Assembly: GCA_025463415.1 (NCBI GenBank)
Contig: JAOBWO010000472.1
Coordinates: 1-41,284 of the forward strand
Direction of reading: 5' to 3'
DNA length: 41,284 bases
From: Acidimicrobiales bacterium
GTDB taxonomy: Bacteria; Actinomycetota; Acidimicrobiia; Acidimicrobiales; Ilumatobacteraceae
This document shows, in pieces, positions 27,829 through 37,911 of the stretch. The translations under genes were made by a program, and so were the position numbers. Position 1 is the first letter of the stretch. Each line of letters starts with the position of its first letter. A model generated the notes under the pieces. That model had not been told where the DNA came from. It ran no database searches and saw only the letters and a list, made by a program, of their open reading frames with translations.

Positions 27829-28342
27829 TACCTAAATGTCGTCGAACGCCGAGAAACTCGGTGTGAAGCCGCCGAGAGGCGAGACGCCCCGTACATGTGA
27901 CATCGCCTTCGCCGAATACGTGAGCAGCTTCAAGCAGTGCCAGTACACGCAAGGATGGATTGACCGGCTCGTCGCACTCTGCTCCCATGAACTCAGCTTC
28001 GCTGAGACAACTGGCCGTCCCGCGCGGCCATTCGTCGCCGGCGAAAGTCCAGCGACGGACGAGTGACTGATGCGCACTCGCTGTCAAGCATGAACTCAGC
28101 GCAGCCCCACCTCGCCAAGGGCAACTACGCGAACTAGGCGGCCATCTGGGGCGCTAGGGCCGCGAGCACAGCAACCGCCGTGAACAGCGTGTGCCACGTC
28201 TGCCAGCGTCGGCTGGTGATCCCGTGCGCTGCGAGAATTGCTCCGCCGGCCCCGGCGATCGCGCCGACGGCAGCTACGGGGCATCCGGCGCTTCTGTCGG
28301 TGACAGCGAGACTGTCGGCGACTACCCACTCAATGGGACAGG

Positions 28343-28369
28343 TGCAACAGATCGATGTTCCGGCTCGTC
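28343..28369 (+). promoter_or_regulatory. Candidate ECF-type promoter of sigma module 1
   Basis: TGCAAC-N17-CGTC just upstream of the sigma start. Confidence 0.35.
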
Positions 28370-28381
28370 GTTCATGGTGTG

Positions 28382-28849
28382 ATGACACGCGACTCAAGTA
28401 ACGATGCCGCACGCGAACTAATCGCGTTGCTATACGAACGTGAGTGGGCATCGCTGGCCCGAGTCGCCTTTCTCTTGACCGACTCCCGTCACATCGCCGA
28501 GGACGTTGTCCAGGACGCCTTCGTTCGCCTTCAGGCAACCCGCAGCCGAGTGAACAATCCAGCCGCCTATCTGCGCACCAGCGTCATCAACTCCTGCCGC
28601 GACATTCACCGACACCGTGCCGTCGTCGCTCGAGCTCCAACACCGCGACCAGAACCCGTGATCGCTCAACACGACGAACTCTTCGACGCCATCGCTGCGC
28701 TCCCTTGGAGACAGCAAGCAGCACTCGTGCTGCGCTTCCACATCGACCTCACCGACCAAGCGATCGCAACAGCACTCGACTGCCGCCCGGCCACCGTGCG
28801 ATCCCTCATCCACCGCGGGCTCGCATCCCTTCGAAAGGAACTCTCATGA
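28382..28849 (+). CDS. ECF (sigma-70 family) RNA polymerase sigma factor, module 1
   Basis: SLARVAFLLTDSRHIAEDVVQDAFVRLQ (region 2) and LPWRQQAALVLRFHIDLTDQAIATALDCRPATVRSLIHRGLASLRKEL (region 4). Confidence 0.9.
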   Translation: MTRDSSNDAARELIALLYEREWASLARVAFLLTDSRHIAEDVVQDAFVRLQATRSRVNNPAAYLRTSVINSCRDIHRHRAVVARAPTPRPEPVIAQHDELFDAIAALPWRQQAALVLRFHIDLTDQAIATALDCRPATVRSLIHRGLASLRKELS

Positions 28850-29541
28850 ACAACTTGGAAGACCGTCTCCGCCACCACTACACCGATCGTGCCGCAATCA
28901 TGCCAACGTCCGGACCAGGACTCGACGATCCAGTAGCAGCCACCATCACAGCAGGCCCCCACCGAGCCAAACCCAGGCGAACGTTGCGTCTCGGCATCGC
29001 CGCGGGCACCATCGCAGCCGCCGTCGCACTCGTCGCCATCGCAGCCAACCGCTCAACCGACACGAACTCGGCCAGCACCCCGCCCAGCCCAGCCAGCAAC
29101 GACGCCCCAACGACCGTCGAGACAACGGTTGCGATCCCCGGAGCCACACTGCCCCCAGATCCCACGCTGTCTCAGACCCCGGTCACCGTCGCCTACGGCG
29201 GGCCGCGCTCGTACTGGCGGTGGCTGCCCGATCTTGACATCGCCGAGCAACAGACCGCCACCGGCGGAACTGAACTGTGCTGGCGCACGCCTACCGGCGA
29301 CGGCTGCATCGACGACGCCTTCGAAAGCCCGGCAACTGGGATCATCCCCACGGACGAAGCGGCGATCATCTTGGCTCGGCCAGCACTCGGTCAGATCGCC
29401 AACCCCACAACTGTCACCGCCTTGCTGTCCGACCAGACCACCGTTGTCGGTGCCCTCTTGTACGACAGCGACTTCGGCGTCGGCTACGCCCGCATTCCCC
29501 TGCAACCCGGTCTGACCGTCGTGTCGGCTACCTCCCAGTAG
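28846..29541 (+). CDS. Single-pass membrane protein coupled to the ECF sigma (possible anti-sigma), module 1
   Basis: ATGA overlap; MNNLEDRLRHHYTDRA N-terminus, TM LGIAAGTIAAAVALVAIAA, S/T/P linker, ~140 aa outside domain. Confidence 0.75.
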   Translation: MNNLEDRLRHHYTDRAAIMPTSGPGLDDPVAATITAGPHRAKPRRTLRLGIAAGTIAAAVALVAIAANRSTDTNSASTPPSPASNDAPTTVETTVAIPGATLPPDPTLSQTPVTVAYGGPRSYWRWLPDLDIAEQQTATGGTELCWRTPTGDGCIDDAFESPATGIIPTDEAAIILARPALGQIANPTTVTALLSDQTTVVGALLYDSDFGVGYARIPLQPGLTVVSATSQ

Positions 29542-29845
29542 CTGACCTTGCGGGCCTATAGCCGCCGGATGGCGAATCGATCGCATAGCGCCAGATCTGT
29601 CGATCGGGCTACCGACGAAATACGCGATCAGCGCAGAACGCGCGGCGCAGAACGACGTCACCGTCGGTGCCGATGATCGCAACAGGTCGGCGCGTCGGAT
29701 GGCCCCGTGCCCGGCAGCGAGAATCGCGGGTGTTGATGGGGTCGGGGATTGGGTCAGCGGCCGGTGTGTTCGTGTACGTTCCGCAGATTCGACGATCACG
29801 TTCGAGAAGCGGTGATCCGACGCGTCACCTCGGCGGTTCCCGGTG

Positions 29846-30691
29846 TCAGGCGTCGCGTCGGCGGAGCAGGATGGAGGCTGCGATGAGTGCCACGACGGCG
29901 TAGCCGGCGAAGACGATGAAACCGCGCCATGGTGACAGCGTGCTGTTGTCGGAGCTGATCGACATCAGTGCTTGTCCGGCGTTGCTGGGCAGCCACTTGT
30001 TGATCCGGTCTCCCCATGTCTGCGGAAGGGCGCTGGCGATGACGGGGAGCACGAGGATGATGCCGACGAAGGCACCGATGCCGCCAGCGACATTGCGCAC
30101 GATCGCACCGATGCCCATCGCCAGGGCGGCGACGACGGTCAGGTAGAGCCCGACGCCGATCACGATCCTCGGCACGTCGGGAGTGGACCAGGTCACTGCG
30201 ATGTGCCGCACGGCCAGGAAGTGCTCGCTGATGAAGAACGTGACGATCGCAGTTGGGACCATGGTCACGAGCGTCAGCGTGGTGAGGACGCCGACCTTGG
30301 CCCACAGCACGGGAAGCCGACGCGGCACGGCGGCCAACGTGGCCCGGATCATCCCGCCCGAGTACTCGCCGGCGATCAACATCACGGCGAGAACGCCAAC
30401 GGCGAGCTGGGCCAGGTTGAACCCGGACAACGGGTCGGCGAGCGGGTCGAAGTGGAGCTTCTGGCGCGGCCGCATGTTCGGCCAGTCGTTCGCGGTCGAC
30501 CATGCGATGGCGATGCCGATGCCGGGCACGGACACGATCGCCAGAGCCATCGTCAGCCACGATGAGCGGAGCGTGCGCAGCTTCAACCATTCGGACCGGG
30601 TGACACGCCGCGCGGTGACCTTGATCGCAGACGCTTCGGCGTCAGTCATGGTCGGAACGGCGACGCGTGGGTTGTCGAGGATGTCGGTCAT
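29846..30691 (-). CDS. ABC transporter permease (ABC-2 type)
   Basis: VTRSEWLKLRTLRSSWLTMALAIV...MLIAGEYSGGMIRATLAAVPRRLPVLWAKV...LLRRRDA. Confidence 0.9.
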   Translation of the reverse strand: MTDILDNPRVAVPTMTDAEASAIKVTARRVTRSEWLKLRTLRSSWLTMALAIVSVPGIGIAIAWSTANDWPNMRPRQKLHFDPLADPLSGFNLAQLAVGVLAVMLIAGEYSGGMIRATLAAVPRRLPVLWAKVGVLTTLTLVTMVPTAIVTFFISEHFLAVRHIAVTWSTPDVPRIVIGVGLYLTVVAALAMGIGAIVRNVAGGIGAFVGIILVLPVIASALPQTWGDRINKWLPSNAGQALMSISSDNSTLSPWRGFIVFAGYAVVALIAASILLRRRDA

Positions 30692-31614
30692 GGGTGTGTT
30701 ACTTCCGTCGGCTGGTACTCGAGCGAGTCGTGGGTGAGTGACATGAATGCTTCTTCGAGCGAGGCTTGGTGGGCCACCAGCTCGTGGAGTCGGATACCGT
30801 TCGCGGCGGCGATGTCGCCGATCTGTTCGCTTGTCATGCCGAGCACCTCCAGCCGCCCCGGCGAGGAGGCGGTCACGTGGACGGTGGCCCCGACCAGCAG
30901 CTCGCGCAGTCGCCCACCATCGGGTGTGCGCACGTTGACCAGATCGGACGACGCCTGGCGGATGAACTCGGCCACAGGGACGTCGGCGATCAGCCGGCCG
31001 CGTCCGATGACGAGGAGGTGGTCGGCGGTCAAGGCCATCTCGGACATCAGGTGCGACGAGACGAGCACCGTGCGACCCTCGGCGGCCAGGTCGCGGAGGA
31101 GGTGCCGGATCCACAGGATGCCGTCGGGGTCCAATCCGTTGACGGGTTCGTCGAGGATCAGTGTCGCCGGATCACCGAGCAGCGCCGCGGCGAGCCCGAG
31201 CCGTTGTCCCATGCCGAGGGAGAAGCCGCCCACTCGCTTCGAGGCGACATCGGCGAGACCGACGAGGCCGAGCAACTCGTCGACGCGACGTGAAGAGATC
31301 CCGCACGTCGCGGCCAGCACGAGCAGATGGTTGCGCGCCGACCGGCCGTTCTGCACAGCCTTGGCCTCGAGCAGAGCACCGACTTCGTGGAGTGGCGCAC
31401 GGTGTTCGGCGTACGGGCGTCCGTTGACGGTGACCGCCCCGCTCGTCGGAGCATCGAGCCCGACGATCATCCGCATCGTCGTGGACTTACCGGCGCCGTT
31501 CGGCCCGAGGAATCCGGTGACGATCCCAGGCTTCACCGAGAACGACAGGTCGTCGACCGCGGTCTTCTCGCCGTAGCGCTTCACCAGCTGAGTGGCTTCG
31601 ATCACTGCACACAT
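30688..31614 (-). CDS. ABC transporter ATP-binding protein
   Basis: GFLGPNGAGKSTTMRMIVGL (Walker A), FSLGMGQRLGLAAALLGDPATLILDEPVNGLDPDG, VLVSSHLMSEMA; ATGA overlap with the permease. Confidence 0.95.
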   Translation of the reverse strand: MCAVIEATQLVKRYGEKTAVDDLSFSVKPGIVTGFLGPNGAGKSTTMRMIVGLDAPTSGAVTVNGRPYAEHRAPLHEVGALLEAKAVQNGRSARNHLLVLAATCGISSRRVDELLGLVGLADVASKRVGGFSLGMGQRLGLAAALLGDPATLILDEPVNGLDPDGILWIRHLLRDLAAEGRTVLVSSHLMSEMALTADHLLVIGRGRLIADVPVAEFIRQASSDLVNVRTPDGGRLRELLVGATVHVTASSPGRLEVLGMTSEQIGDIAAANGIRLHELVAHQASLEEAFMSLTHDSLEYQPTEVTHP

Positions 31615-31693
31615 CCCTTGTTCGGCGGACAGGTTGCGCCCACCTCGGTAAGCCCTGGGCAAGACGCGAGTCAACGTACGGCAAACCACGGTT

Positions 31694-31709
31694 AGTCGCG
31701 ATCGCGACT
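31694..31709. promoter_or_regulatory. Perfect 16-bp palindrome upstream of the ABC operon (candidate operator)
   Basis: AGTCGCGATCGCGACT, 79 nt upstream of the ATPase start (reverse strand). Confidence 0.45.
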
Positions 31710-32078
31710 TACCCCACTCTCATCTCCGGCGTGTTGAATCACATCCACCGGACCCGACGAGGGCCGGCGGCGGTGTTGCTGGACAGAGCGTGGGCAGAGC
31801 GCTGCGGTCATCGACGACCCGCTGGAACCAGTGCCGCCTCGGAGCCACCGTCGGCGACCCGCCGGCGGCGAGACCCCATCGAGTTCCTGACCGCACCTGA
31901 CTCCACTTCTGGCAGATTCGACACCCGACGAGTGAACCTCCCCGGGGATCGCTGACTGCTCTGATGCCCCCGGGTTCCATGGACACAAGCGCCTAACGCG
32001 CGGAGCAGAACGACGGTCACGCGTCCGGCTCCGTTGAGCGCCGAACGGCGCGTATGGGTTTGTGTCGGTGTTGGCGTG

Positions 32079-33290
32079 CTACGGCCGACTGGCGGTGTCG
32101 AGTCCTGCTGTGAGTTGTTCGAGGGCGGGGGTGAGTCGTTCGAGCGGTAGGTAGCCGAAGCCGAGGCGTGCGATGCGGTGTGACTCGCCGAACCATTCGC
32201 CGTTACCGAGTTGTAGGTCGAGCCCGGGCAACGTCGTCCAGAACCGTTGTACGGCCTCATCGGAGAAGGCATCTCGGCTGAGGCGGATGCAGCACATGGC
32301 GCCCCCATCGGGACGAATCCAGTCGACCCGTTCGTGCTGCTCGTCCTGCCATGCCTCGACGATCGCGAGTGCTTGTTTGAGCAGCTCGCGTCGAGGCTGC
32401 AGGATCCGATCCCTCGCCTCCAGGATCCCGACCGCGACGGCTTCGTCGAGCACCGAACCCGACAGCACGATGTTCATCTTGGCCACGATCAGTCGGTCCC
32501 GAAGTTCCGGGTCGTGGAGCGTGAGCCAACCGCATCGGAGACCTGGGGCGCCATGAGCCTTCGAGATCGACCCGGAGGTGACGATTCGCGGATCGATAGC
32601 GGCGAAGCTCGGCGGTATCGGAGCGTCCCCGTAGGTGGCGTCGCGGTAGATCTCATCGACGAGCAGCAAGGCGCTCGGACAGACGCGCTGCATGTGGCCC
32701 AAGAGCGCGTCGACGTCGTCGGGTTGGGCGACGACCCCGCTCGGGTTCTGCGGTGTTGCGACGCATACCAGCCGCGTCGCTGGCGACAACGCTGCGGCAA
32801 CCATGCCGGCATCGAGACGATACCTGTCGTCGAACGCGAGCGGCACCGTCCTCACAATGACTCCGCTCCCCACCATCGCATCACGCGTCGGCGGGAACGC
32901 AGGGGTGAGGACCACGACCTCGTCGCCTGGTCGACAGTGCTCGACCGCCAGAAGATACAAGCCGAGCGCCACGCCTTGTGTCGTCAACACTTGGTCGGCA
33001 GAAACCCCAGTGAGGTCCGCGATCCGAGCGCGCAGGTCTGCACTGCCCGCGGCGCTGCCGTAGCCGAGCCGAACACTTCGGAGCGCGTCGAGTCCGATCA
33101 GATCGACGACGTCACCGAACAACAGATCCTGTGACGTGCTCTCCCCGAGATTGTGGACCGGGTAGTGGTCCAGCAGCGAGATGATGTCATTCCGAGGGAA
33201 CCGTCCTGACCACGCCAACTCGCTCCCTCCTACAGTCGCGACCCGACAGTAGCCATCACGCGACGATAACTCCGGACGAGAATCCACCAT
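32079..33290 (-). CDS. Class I/II PLP-dependent aminotransferase
   Basis: LGYGSAAGSADLRARIADLTGVSADQVLTTQG, ATPQNPSGVV, LLVDEIYRDATYGD, SGSISKAHGAPGLRCGWL. Confidence 0.92.
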   Translation of the reverse strand: MVDSRPELSSRDGYCRVATVGGSELAWSGRFPRNDIISLLDHYPVHNLGESTSQDLLFGDVVDLIGLDALRSVRLGYGSAAGSADLRARIADLTGVSADQVLTTQGVALGLYLLAVEHCRPGDEVVVLTPAFPPTRDAMVGSGVIVRTVPLAFDDRYRLDAGMVAAALSPATRLVCVATPQNPSGVVAQPDDVDALLGHMQRVCPSALLLVDEIYRDATYGDAPIPPSFAAIDPRIVTSGSISKAHGAPGLRCGWLTLHDPELRDRLIVAKMNIVLSGSVLDEAVAVGILEARDRILQPRRELLKQALAIVEAWQDEQHERVDWIRPDGGAMCCIRLSRDAFSDEAVQRFWTTLPGLDLQLGNGEWFGESHRIARLGFGYLPLERLTPALEQLTAGLDTASRP

Positions 33291-33574
33291 CGCTCGACTC
33301 GTCAAGGCCGGAATCGCCAAGTTCCCGGAGGCCCGGACGGACGGGCACAGAACGTCAGCGCAGAACGACCAACCGCCGGCGAGGTCGCGCCCGAACGGCG
33401 CCTCTGGATCCCAAGTTCCCCAGCGTTGAGCCATCGGAGTCCACGTGGGACTTCGTGAGGCAGGGATCTCTGTCCTGCACCTGAAGGTCGTCTGCTCCAA
33501 GGTGGCAGGTCGGTGCGGGTCGGCGGCATCTATACGGTGATGCGGGTTTGTAGAAAAGGAGCGAGCGGTTTGGG

Positions 33575-34030
33575 ATGACGCCAGCGGAGATGTACGACAA
33601 GTACGCCGACGAGCTGATCCGCTACGCGACCGTTGTGGCCGGGCCGTCGAGTGCCGAGGACGTGTTCTCGAGCGCTTTCGCACGGTGCGTTGAGCGCGTC
33701 GACTGGAGCGAGGTTCGTGACCCGCGCGGCTACTTGTATCGCGCCGTGCTCAATGAAGCGCGTGGGCAGCGGCGTGCCGCGCAGCGTCGACTTCGTCGCG
33801 ATGCGATGGACGCCGCCGGACGCCGCGATGAGGACTCGACGACGTTCGTGCGAAGCGAGGTGTTCGAGGCAATGCACCGGCTCGCCGCCCGTGAGAGGGC
33901 GGTGATCTTCCTGACTTACTGGGGTGATCTCACTGTCGGAGAGATCGCCCACCGATTGGACACGTCCGAACGAACCGTTGCCCGCGATCTCGCCAAAGCG
34001 AGACGACTGCTGGAGGAGTTGCTCTCATGA
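33575..34030 (+). CDS. ECF sigma factor, module 2
   Basis: YADELIRYATVVAGPSSAEDVFSSAFARCVERVDW and RLAARERAVIFLTYWGDLTVGEIAHRLDTSERTVARDLAKARRLLEELL. Confidence 0.88.
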   Translation: MTPAEMYDKYADELIRYATVVAGPSSAEDVFSSAFARCVERVDWSEVRDPRGYLYRAVLNEARGQRRAAQRRLRRDAMDAAGRRDEDSTTFVRSEVFEAMHRLAARERAVIFLTYWGDLTVGEIAHRLDTSERTVARDLAKARRLLEELLS

Positions 34031-35817
34031 ACACCGACCTCGACACCAAGATCTTGCGGGCGATGACCGAGCTGGTCAATGCCGCACCGATGCCGCCTCC
34101 GCTGCCGCAGCCGCCAGGAGACGAATCGTCGCGTGCGCGGAGGCCGGCAGTGCTCGGACGAGCCGCGGCCATCATCCTCGCCGTCGTCGTTGGCACGGTG
34201 ATCATCGTGAGCCGCCACCACGATCCAGCTCGGATCATCAACTCACCATCGAACGACGCACCAAACACAGACCTGAACACACTGACGTCCACACAGACCA
34301 CCGAACCCTCGGCGGCGACGTCGACGATCGGCGAAACAACGCCGACCGCAGCTCCAGCGGAATCGTCGACGACGAGCCCGCTCGGCGCAGGAGACCCAAA
34401 CGCCCACTCTCTCGGGCTGACCGGCGCGCTGCCCAACGACCTTGCTGTCTGGGGGATCGAACATGTCGTCGCCCGCCCCACCGCGACGATCACGTCTCAG
34501 CTCTTCGGAGCGATGACCCGCGACGGCACACGAGTCGACCACGGCATCCTGCTCCGCACCAGCTCGACACAGGAGTCGATCGACTCCAGATCTCAGGTCA
34601 TCGAGGTGCGCGGCCAAACCGGTGCGGACACATCCGTGGACGGGCTCGACGTCAATGTCAAATGGATAGAGAACGGTCACACGCTCATCGCAACCGCGCA
34701 CGGCCTCGACAAGGGCGCAGTGATCGCGATGCTCGACGACCTTCACTGGAACAGCAACCCGGACCTCGGCTTCGACCCTGCGTCGATCGATCTCCCGGCG
34801 ATCGCTTCGGCAACGGAGCTTCCAAGCATCGCTCGGTCCCTCACGTGGTACGAGCTCGCACCCACCGACGAAACGTTCTCCGACATCGCCTCGGTGAGCC
34901 GGTTCGTCGTGGGTCGCACCACCTCCTACCTCGGGCCCGACATTGTCTTCGCAGGCGTCAAGCAGAGCAACGGCTTCGTCGTTTGCGACACATGCCGGCC
35001 CTACAGCATCGTTGCGCTTGCACCCAACGGCGAAGTAGCGCTCGGCCCACAGCACACTGCACAGGGCCACCCGAACGACGCTGACCGCGCCAACGACATC
35101 GCACTGCTCGACGCTCTCGCCCCGTTGAAGGACGCAGACATCGCCGCGCTCGACCGCCACGTGACCGACCGGCTCGGCACGCTCCCAGTCATCAGCTCCA
35201 TCGACATCGGGAATGTCACGATCGAAGAGCGCGGCTCTGACCCACTCACGATCACAGCGCTCTGCATGGTCCGCGAGACAGAGCGCACATGCAACCTGAT
35301 CAATCAACAGCACTTCTCATACGAACCGCTTCCCGCCGCGGCAACCGCGTTGCTCAACGGACAGTGGTACATCGCCTTCACGACCAGCATCACGGACACC
35401 ACCGATGTCGCGGTCACCGCAGCGGACGGCACCACTTTGACCGCACAAGAAGCGACCGACAGCACTCGCCGCTGGCAGCTCTACCTCGTCCCCGACGACG
35501 CCACCTCGATCACCGTCACCGCACCAAACCTCTTCCCCCAGCCGACCTACGGCCGGCCACCAGCCGACAGCGCAAGCACCAACACCCCAACGATCACAGC
35601 GCCAACAGACGGCGGCCCAACTGCAGGCGCGACCACGACCACCATCGACCCGATCCTCCTGCGCCACTACACCGTGAAGGCCGGAGACTCGCTCTACGTC
35701 ATCGCTCGACGATACGGAGTCACCATCGACGCCATCGTTGCCGCCAACCAATGGCGAGAAGGACAGATCCACCTTCTCCACCCCGGCGACCAGATCAACC
35801 TCCCACCCGCCCCATGA
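34027..35817 (+). CDS. Single-pass membrane protein with C-terminal LysM domain, coupled to ECF sigma, module 2
   Basis: ATGA overlap; TM AAAIILAVVVGTVIIVS; T/S-rich linker; C-terminus HYTVKAGDSLYVIARRYGVTIDAIVAANQWREGQIHLLHPGDQINLP. Confidence 0.85.
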   Translation: MNTDLDTKILRAMTELVNAAPMPPPLPQPPGDESSRARRPAVLGRAAAIILAVVVGTVIIVSRHHDPARIINSPSNDAPNTDLNTLTSTQTTEPSAATSTIGETTPTAAPAESSTTSPLGAGDPNAHSLGLTGALPNDLAVWGIEHVVARPTATITSQLFGAMTRDGTRVDHGILLRTSSTQESIDSRSQVIEVRGQTGADTSVDGLDVNVKWIENGHTLIATAHGLDKGAVIAMLDDLHWNSNPDLGFDPASIDLPAIASATELPSIARSLTWYELAPTDETFSDIASVSRFVVGRTTSYLGPDIVFAGVKQSNGFVVCDTCRPYSIVALAPNGEVALGPQHTAQGHPNDADRANDIALLDALAPLKDADIAALDRHVTDRLGTLPVISSIDIGNVTIEERGSDPLTITALCMVRETERTCNLINQQHFSYEPLPAAATALLNGQWYIAFTTSITDTTDVAVTAADGTTLTAQEATDSTRRWQLYLVPDDATSITVTAPNLFPQPTYGRPPADSASTNTPTITAPTDGGPTAGATTTTIDPILLRHYTVKAGDSLYVIARRYGVTIDAIVAANQWREGQIHLLHPGDQINLPPAP

Positions 35818-36111
35818 ACAGCCACGTCGCCTCGTGGCCACGATCTGGAATCGAGCACGTCGGGGCCCAACATGCCGTCCGGGAGCGCCGATACCGACCC
35901 ACAACGACGCGACGCAGAATGACACCAGATCGACCACCCTGCACCAGCACGAACGGCGCATCGGCCCGTCCTATATGCGGCGGTAGGGGACACGCGTTAC
36001 GTCTCCGACGAAGAACCTCCGGGTCGCTGCCTGCGCTGGGCACAGTGGACAAGACGGCGGGCTAGGGGCACACTTGCGCCGAACGGCACCGAGCCTGGAT
36101 CACGCCATGCG

Positions 36112-37911
36112 ATGACACGGAACCAAACAACAAGCTCGCGACGTCACAAAGACGTGCGCCGCTTCCTGGTCGTCGTCCTTGCGCTCTCATCCGCCGCGTG
36201 CGCATCTCAAGCGAGTGTCGCGACGACAGCATCGGGCACCGACGCATCGACACGAGCATCGACCGATCCGACCGCGACATCGCCGGCTCCCAGCCCTTCC
36301 GACGACCCCGCCGCTCCGCTCACGACGTCGTCGACCACGGCGACCCCCGACCCGACGGCGGCAACCGCAGCTGCGCCCGTACCGGTCGCATCCACGCCAC
36401 CGACCGCCGAGCCGCTGGCCGAGCCGCAGCTGGCCCTGACGATCCCTCTCGACGGAACCCCATCGGCGATCGCGACCACCACCTTCAACGATCACAGCTT
36501 CGTGTGGGTCGCCATTCAGCCGGCTTCCGGAACAGGCCTCATTGAGGGCATCGACGCAACCACCAATGCTGTCGTCACCCACGTCGAGCGCTCGGGCACC
36601 GTCTCGTTCGCGCACAGCCCGCTCAACCCCGCACTACTAATCACCTGCTCACCCAACGACATCCAGCTGATCGACGCCTCCGTCGGTGGCGTCGTACAGA
36701 CCGTGCCTGCGCCCTGCACATCGACGATGGCAGTCGACCACCAGGGCAACCTGTGGTTTGAGGACGACGCGGAACTCGTCGAGCTCGGTCCGGACTTCTC
36801 CCCGCTTGCCCGCATCCGACTCGACTCGCCGGGCGCCGCAGTCGGCGTCGGCTCCGGGTCAGTCTGGGCCGCACAGTCAGCGCCAGGCTCGACATCGATC
36901 ACCCGCGTCGATCCAGCCAGCCATCAGATCGTCGCGACGATCCCGCTACCGAACCCGGCCACGAACATCGTCGCCGACGGCTCCACCATCTGGGTCACCA
37001 CCGCCGCAATGGGCTCCCCGGGCTCACCGACGTTGCTCGGCATCGACCCCGCATCGAACACCGTCACCTCGTCCGACACGATCACCGCACCCGACGCCTC
37101 GGGCACCGCAGACGTGGCGGCCACCGGCCTCGACATGTCCGGCGGTCAGCTATGGGCCGTCGACGCCCTCGGCAACACCTCCGTGATGGACACCAACACC
37201 AATCTCGTCGCGGACCGTCCGCGACTCCTCGATCCGACAGACACTGCAGCGGACGACCGGGTCTTGGCCGCCGACGGCGCCATCTGGCTGACGCGTTCTG
37301 CGCCCGACGAACTGATCCGAGTCGACCCAGGAACGCTCGGCTATTCCGTCAACGGTTACCCACAGACAACTACACACCCCATCCGTGCCGAGATCGCCAG
37401 CGGGTGCCCGGCCTCGATCGGCAACGTCGCCGAGTTCAGCTCCACCGCCGCCCTGTTCGTCACCAACCCAACCAGCGCGGACCTGCAGAATACGTTCGTG
37501 CCCGGCGCCCCCACCGTTGCGATGATTTGCCGCTACACAGCGGCACAACCGGTCGACACAGCGATCAGTCGCAGCGGTGTCAGCGGCGGCACCCTCGCCG
37601 CCTCGCGACAACTCGACTCCTATGACGCTGCCGCGCTTGCCGACACCCTGAACTCGATCATCCCATCGGACATCATGTCCGGCTGCCTCGTTGGCCAAGA
37701 CGGCGCGCGCTACACGGCCATCGTGTTCGCCGTCCCGAACCGGGCCGACGTCGACGTGTGGCTCAAGGACTGGATCGGCTGCCCCGAAGTCACCAACGGC
37801 ACACACTCCTCGGGAGAACTCATCAACGGCAACGGCACCGACTTCACCACTCTGCTCGACGCCGACCTACCACCCACTCCCAACCCCGACCCCTACCAAC
37901 CACCGCCCTGA
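36112..37911 (+). CDS. Secreted lipoprotein-like protein with beta-propeller-type repeats
   Basis: N-terminus RRFLVVVLALSSAACASQ; T/S/P linker; repeats such as GSVWAAQSAPGSTSITRVDPASHQIVATIPLPNPATNIVADGSTIWVTT. Confidence 0.7.
   Translation: MTRNQTTSSRRHKDVRRFLVVVLALSSAACASQASVATTASGTDASTRASTDPTATSPAPSPSDDPAAPLTTSSTTATPDPTAATAAAPVPVASTPPTAEPLAEPQLALTIPLDGTPSAIATTTFNDHSFVWVAIQPASGTGLIEGIDATTNAVVTHVERSGTVSFAHSPLNPALLITCSPNDIQLIDASVGGVVQTVPAPCTSTMAVDHQGNLWFEDDAELVELGPDFSPLARIRLDSPGAAVGVGSGSVWAAQSAPGSTSITRVDPASHQIVATIPLPNPATNIVADGSTIWVTTAAMGSPGSPTLLGIDPASNTVTSSDTITAPDASGTADVAATGLDMSGGQLWAVDALGNTSVMDTNTNLVADRPRLLDPTDTAADDRVLAADGAIWLTRSAPDELIRVDPGTLGYSVNGYPQTTTHPIRAEIASGCPASIGNVAEFSSTAALFVTNPTSADLQNTFVPGAPTVAMICRYTAAQPVDTAISRSGVSGGTLAASRQLDSYDAAALADTLNSIIPSDIMSGCLVGQDGARYTAIVFAVPNRADVDVWLKDWIGCPEVTNGTHSSGELINGNGTDFTTLLDADLPPTPNPDPYQPPP

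Noticed and set aside
27836-28337. Short ORFs between ArsR and sigma module 1 (27836..28066 +, 27832..28077 -, 28134.. -)
   Set aside because: Overlapping on both strands with no recognisable family; the CTCAGC-ttc-GCTGAG hairpin at ~27990 alone is not enough to call a gene end
31990-32040. Integron attC-like site (GCCTAAC...GGAGC...GGCTCC-GTTGAGC)
   Set aside because: Only a single partial match; R sites pair imperfectly, no integrase and no cassette-style small genes; the other repeat copies lack the core sites
32038-32051. Hairpin GCGCCG-aa-CGGCGC after the aminotransferase as a terminator
   Set aside because: Loop of 2 nt is too tight and there is no U-tract; could be chance in GC-rich DNA
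31692-32078. ORFs 31692..31988 (-) and 31731..31955 (+)
   Set aside because: Low-complexity, no start context or family; treated as intergenic
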